A DNA stretch of 43,839 bases, from positions 1-43,839 of the IMG/VR virus record IMGVR_UViG_3300035204_001919. One strand, given 5' to 3'. The position numbers and the translations under genes are program-made. The DNA comes from a virus. Positions 41,433 to 43,839 of this stretch are shown here, one piece after another. The notes beneath the pieces were generated by a model. That model was not told the origin of the DNA, did no database searches, and worked only from the letters and a program-made list of their open reading frames with translations. Numbering within the stretch: the stretch's first letter is position 1; the number at the start of each line of letters is the position of its first letter.

Positions 41433-41678
41433 TTATCGCCCCATGCTCTGAAGATTCTTTTCAATCTTCTTAATCTTGTCCGTAGTGTGATTCCAAATTG
41501 CTTTGATATCATTTGTGCGGTAGATCGCAGCACTACCAACACCACCGAAATGTTCGCCGTGAATGCGAACCTCAATATCGTTTACTTCAATCTGTGTCAC
41601 AACGTCAAAGCGTGTGATGTTCTCAGCAATAAATTCTTGCTCTTCTTTCGTTAGTCTTATGTTTTTCATATTCTTCAT
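41433..41678 (-). CDS. Small hypothetical protein
   Basis: 81 residues from ATG 41678; the frame upstream translates the promoter repeat. Charged start (MKNMKNIRLTKEEQEFIAEN), a beta segment (VEVNDIEVRIHGEHFGG-like pattern) and a Lys-rich C-terminus. Not recognised. Predicted leaderless start with a second ATG three codons later. Confidence 0.6.
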   Translation of the reverse strand: MKNMKNIRLTKEEQEFIAENITRFDVVTQIEVNDIEVRIHGEHFGGVGSAAIYRTNDIKAIWNHTTDKIKKIEKNLQSMGR

Positions 41679-41684
41679 GCGTCT

Positions 41685-41721
41685 AGTATACCATACGAGG
41701 TGGGACATCTGTAGTCCTACC
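41685..41721 (-). promoter_or_regulatory. Inverted-repeat/extended -10 promoter (type B)
   Basis: Inverted repeat 41699-41721 containing the TAG of the preceding gene, then TGGTATACT with -10 at 41685-41690, six bases, ATG. One arm carries a single change (GGTAGGAC), which is exactly what creates the upstream stop codon. Confidence 0.7.
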
Positions 41722-41917
41722 ATTCGTTTTCTTCAAATTCTTGTGCCATTGTGGCCGACCATACAAGGTCATCACGACTAGAGAAAATCCTAAGCCAATC
41801 ACCGCCATACTCTGCGGCTTGCTCTAGGGCTGAGTTGTAGCCCTCGCGGGTGTGAGGGTAAGTCTTGAGGAGTTGGCTCCCGTTCCAGAGTGTGTAAGTT
41901 GGTTTTTTCTCGTTCAT
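41717..41917 (-). CDS. Small hypothetical protein
   Basis: 66 residues from ATG 41917. YTLWNGSQLLKTYPHTREGY then EQAAEYGGDWLRIFSSRDDL; the regularly spaced aromatics suggest a small alpha/beta fold. Acidic end. Its stop codon lies inside the next promoter's inverted repeat. Not recognised. Confidence 0.6.
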   Translation of the reverse strand: MNEKKPTYTLWNGSQLLKTYPHTREGYNSALEQAAEYGGDWLRIFSSRDDLVWSATMAQEFEENEW

Positions 41918-41926
41918 CTTGTATAT

Positions 41927-42032
41927 AAGATAACACATTAATGTCAAAAAGTCAAGCGGTTTTTTCAAAAAGTTATTCACAATGAGACTGAGTCGCAATA
42001 GGGCGGGGCCCGCCCAGATGAGACCGAGTCTC
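41927..42032 (-). promoter_or_regulatory. DnaA-box promoter module (type A), fullest copy
   Basis: Order: palindrome GAGACCGAGTCTC (42020-42032), hairpin GGGCGGGGCCCGCCC (42001-42015), palindrome GAGACTGAGTCGC (41984-41996), DnaA box TTATTCACA (41973-41981), TTGACT (41950-41955), 17 bases, TATCTT (41927-41932), nine bases, ATG. Confidence 0.8.
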
Positions 42033-42092
42033 AATAGGCTTTTTTCTGTTGCCACGCTTAACGCGCCGAGTCTGAGTCAGTAGCGGAGTAGG

Positions 42093-42293
42093 TTACTCGC
42101 TCACGCCAAAGATGCCATCTTGGCAGCATTGGCATAGAGCAGAGATGCCGTATTCCTTGCGCGAAAGCTCGTCGCGGAATTCTAAATCGAATTCCCCGCA
42201 CTTGACGCATTGACCTGCGGCTTTTGCCATGCTAGGGCTACGACCGAACAGGCGCATCGCCATGTCTTCTTTCGCGTTAGTTAACGTATCCAT
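42093..42293 (-). CDS. Small zinc-binding protein
   Basis: 66 residues with CVKCGEFDLEF and ALCQCCQDGIF, giving two CxxC pairs spaced for one zinc. The N-terminal helix contains Met/Arg/Lys. Small zinc proteins of this kind often bind nucleic acid or protein. It follows the hairpin at 42310-42333, so it may rely on read-through or an unseen promoter. Confidence 0.65.
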   Translation of the reverse strand: MDTLTNAKEDMAMRLFGRSPSMAKAAGQCVKCGEFDLEFRDELSRKEYGISALCQCCQDGIFGVSE

Positions 42294-42309
42294 GATATGT
42301 GTTTTAACG

Positions 42310-42333
42310 GTGTGACCTCCGAGGTCGTCACAC
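42310..42333 (-). terminator. Hairpin between the 69- and 66-residue genes
   Basis: GTGTGA ... CCT CGG AGG ... TCACAC forms a two-part stem just after the TAA of the upstream gene. No T-run, so it may instead be an operator or RNA-stability element. Confidence 0.45.
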
Positions 42334-42339
42334 TAACCC

Positions 42340-42549
42340 TTACTTGCAAGTTCCATCCTCAAACCATTTGTTTAAATCTTTGCAATGCTGCGCCCACTCT
42401 TTAGCTGTTAACAAAGGCCCATGCTCTGCCTCGACAGCACCCCAACGGTCACGCTCCTCTTGCCCACGCTCCCACTCCTCATGCTCAAGCTGGGCCTCGA
42501 TGTCTGGGGTGATTGCTTCTTCGATTGTTGGCATCATGTCGTTCATCAT
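42340..42549 (-). CDS. Acidic helical small protein
   Basis: 69 residues from ATG 42549 (ATGATGAAC). Glu/Trp-rich helix (AQLEHEEWERGQEERDRWGA) and an acidic, Lys-containing end. Strong negative net charge. No motif. Preceded by a near-consensus promoter and predicted to be leaderless. Confidence 0.6.
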   Translation of the reverse strand: MMNDMMPTIEEAITPDIEAQLEHEEWERGQEERDRWGAVEAEHGPLLTAKEWAQHCKDLNKWFEDGTCK

Positions 42550-42555
42550 GGGAAT

Positions 42556-42640
42556 AATATACTCCATTTTTGGCATTAAGTCAACCCCAAAAGTGAAAAA
42601 AGTTATTCACAACCTCGCGGGGGCCGTCAGGCCCCCCGCG
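42556..42640 (-). promoter_or_regulatory. DnaA-box promoter module (type A) with terminator hairpin
   Basis: Hairpin CGCGGGGG.../...CCCCCGCG (42616-42640), DnaA box TTATTCACA (42603-42611), T-run, TTGACT (42579-42584), 17 bases, TATATT (42556-42561), six bases, ATGATG. The GAGACT palindrome is absent here. Confidence 0.8.
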
Positions 42641-42717
42641 CGACCTAGGCACAAAAATAGACGCGCCGAGGTGAAAGAAACAAAGCCCCCGACGCGTCTT
42701 TTGTTTGCGCGTAAAAC

Positions 42718-42939
42718 TTAAAGTTTAGGCGTAAGGTCGCGCACCATACTCTCTTGAGTATAAACGTCTACCTCTTTGTTGCTTGCTTTTCGCAAGTTCT
42801 GAACACGCGCATCTGATACGCGGTCGGTATGTCGTTTAGTTAGCACACGCGCACTGTTAACCGCTCCCAATACGCGTGTGACTTGTCCTTCGCTCGTGTC
42901 AAAATAGAGCGAACCATTCCTAATGTTTTTTGCTTTCAT
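42718..42939 (-). CDS. Small basic hypothetical protein
   Basis: 73 residues, beta-rich N-terminus (NGSLYFDTSEGQVTRVLGAV) and an Arg/Lys-rich helical middle. Possibly nucleic-acid-binding by charge. AAGGA upstream overlaps the stop region of the lipoprotein gene, so translation is coupled. Not recognised. Confidence 0.55.
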   Translation of the reverse strand: MKAKNIRNGSLYFDTSEGQVTRVLGAVNSARVLTKRHTDRVSDARVQNLRKASNKEVDVYTQESMVRDLTPKL

Positions 42940-42943
42940 AAGA

Positions 42944-43354
42944 TTATGGCTTCCTTGTGCCTAAAACTGTTCTTTCGTACCACATCCATTCGATAGTGTT
43001 TCGTTGCGGAACTTTGCGAATTGTACCAGTGTGGTCAACGTAAAAATCTGGATCACCAAACGAACGCATTTGTGACGGCATAACATTGTGGCGCGTTCTC
43101 ATCCAATCGTTATACTCTTGCGCCGACATGAATCCATTAACAACTTGCTGCCGCATTGTATAGTTTAACGCTTCTTCTTCGCTTAAAATTCTACCGTTAA
43201 CTTTAAGAGGGCCGGGATTTTTCCACAGAGCAAAATCATTTTCAAATTGTTCTGCTGTACGCCAACCATCTTTATCTGATAACATCTCTGTGATGCAACC
43301 CGTGGAGAATACTCCAATAAAGAAGATTAGCAATGTTTCTTTCACTTTAATCAT
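42944..43354 (-). CDS. Phage-encoded lipoprotein
   Basis: 136 residues from ATG 43354, which has AGGA six bases upstream. MIKVKETLLIFFIGVFSTGC is a short basic start, a hydrophobic core and a lipobox ending at C20. The mature part is hydrophilic, with Trp/Met/Arg-rich segments. Surface lipoproteins of phages can block superinfection or act in lysis. No family recognised. Confidence 0.7.
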   Translation of the reverse strand: MIKVKETLLIFFIGVFSTGCITEMLSDKDGWRTAEQFENDFALWKNPGPLKVNGRILSEEEALNYTMRQQVVNGFMSAQEYNDWMRTRHNVMPSQMRSFGDPDFYVDHTGTIRKVPQRNTIEWMWYERTVLGTRKP

Positions 43355-43377
43355 AATAAGTCCTAACCCTACTGGAG

Positions 43378-43635
43378 TCAACCTTTTTTTACCAATCCCT
43401 CCCAATAGCCAAGATTGTCATCTTCTTCATCTCTAAACAATGGCTCGCCATGTTGATTGTAAAGTTCTTTAAAATACGCCCAATGCCCAGCGTGTGTGCC
43501 TTCGTTCGCAGCGTGTTGTAATTGGCTGAATGTAATTGTTGCGTGAGCATAAGAGGGACGCTCCCGCCTATTCTCTTGCTCGATTGCTTGTGACATTCTT
43601 TTTCTTTGCGCTTCGGTTGGTTTGTATTCGTTCAT
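43378..43635 (-). CDS. Hypothetical helical protein
   Basis: 85 residues with an Arg/Glu/Gln-rich start (EAQRKRMSQAIEQENRRERP), a His-rich middle (HAANEGTHAGHWAYFKELY) and an acidic end. Soluble. It follows the 54-residue gene by three bases. Not recognised. Confidence 0.6.
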   Translation of the reverse strand: MNEYKPTEAQRKRMSQAIEQENRRERPSYAHATITFSQLQHAANEGTHAGHWAYFKELYNQHGEPLFRDEEDDNLGYWEGLVKKG

Positions 43636-43638
43636 AAT

Positions 43639-43803
43639 TCAATCCATGTCTTGCCAACTATCGCCATCGTCATAAGAAATTAAATCCAAGTCTGGAATTG
43701 TAATTGCCTCTTGACCAGCATAGTCAAAGCTATGAATGTCGTATTCTTTACCGTCATATAAGGCGGTGCCATTGTCTGTTAGTTCTATATCGTTCATAAT
43801 CAT
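43639..43803 (-). CDS. Very acidic 54-residue protein
   Basis: From ATG 43803 (a second ATG two codons on), MIMNDIELTDNGTALYDGKE to ...DGDSWQDMD. About a quarter of residues are Asp/Glu, with one Lys and no Arg. Such proteins in early phage regions often mimic DNA or bind host enzymes; no homology is recognised. It sits directly behind a type B promoter with the six-base -10 to ATG distance. Confidence 0.65.
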   Translation of the reverse strand: MIMNDIELTDNGTALYDGKEYDIHSFDYAGQEAITIPDLDLISYDDGDSWQDMD

Positions 43804-43809
43804 GTGTCT

Positions 43810-43837
43810 ATAGTATCATAGGGGGTGAGACATCCGC
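43810..43837 (-). promoter_or_regulatory. Inverted-repeat/extended -10 promoter (type B), cut by the window edge
   Basis: TGATACTAT with -10 at 43810-43815, six bases before ATG, and the near arm and loop of the inverted repeat (GGATGTCTCACC on the minus strand). The far arm lies beyond the window. Confidence 0.65.
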
Positions 43838-43839
43838 TG

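Noticed and set aside
39061-42611. DnaA boxes as a replication origin
   Set aside because: The boxes are one per promoter, hundreds of bases apart and all in one orientation, with no clustered iterons or initiator gene in the window.

Overview
The window is a stretch of double-stranded DNA phage genome, AT-rich and densely packed. Nearly all genes lie on the minus strand, so the map reads from right to left. The core genes are a large terminase, a portal, a tail-tube-like protein, a protease/scaffold, a major capsid protein and several fibres. A plastocyanin-like virion domain, PhoH and a ClpP-like protease resemble genes common in marine phages, so an uncultured aquatic phage is my best guess. 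The host cannot be read from the sequence, although sigma70-like promoters and DnaA boxes show that it is a bacterium. I see no integrase, DNA polymerase or tail sheath here.

Layout from right to left. (1) Positions 38.1-43.8 kb hold about 20 small minus-strand genes: acidic, single-membrane-span, zinc-binding or lipoprotein products. They sit in short units separated by GC-rich hairpins, each with its own strong host-like promoter. This looks like an early, host-takeover region. Two promoter designs recur. One is a consensus -35/17/-10 promoter, usually with a DnaA box behind it. The other is a 23-bp inverted repeat followed by an extended -10. In most of them the -10 lies exactly 6 nt before an ATG, which predicts leaderless mRNAs. 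(2) Positions 32.3-37.7 kb hold a sugar module: RmlA-, RmlD- and RmlB-like enzymes, a cytidylyltransferase, an HAD phosphatase and candidate glycosyltransferases. (3) Positions 29.6-32.3 kb hold PhoH, ClpP, a second HAD protein and cysteine-rich small proteins. (4) Positions 24.2-28.3 kb hold a zinc-ribbon protein, a sigma-factor-like protein, a coiled-coil protein, a C2H2 zinc finger/ERCC4 nuclease and a fucosyltransferase-like protein. (5) Positions 18.7-24.2 kb hold terminase, portal and a tail-tube protein carrying an inserted carbohydrate-binding-like domain. (6) Positions 14.9-18.1 kb hold a spanin-like pair, a glycosyltransferase, a sulfotransferase and a C39-like cysteine peptidase. 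(7) Positions 9-14.9 kb hold head genes. (8) Positions 1-9 kb hold fibre and baseplate-like genes, a group I intron core, and a giant LamG/collagen-like adhesin that runs off the left edge.

Two regulatory layers are visible. The early-like region uses host-type promoters. Many structural and late-type operons start just downstream of a repeated GTGTAAAT-like motif, which I propose is read by the phage's own sigma-like factor (27112-27834). The window also encodes sugar-nucleotide enzymes, several candidate glycosyltransferases and a sulfotransferase interleaved with virion genes. That suggests the phage builds and decorates a glycan, either on its virion or on the host surface. Three small plus-strand gene islands (18159-18661, 28344-29590, 37756-38085) interrupt the minus-strand order.
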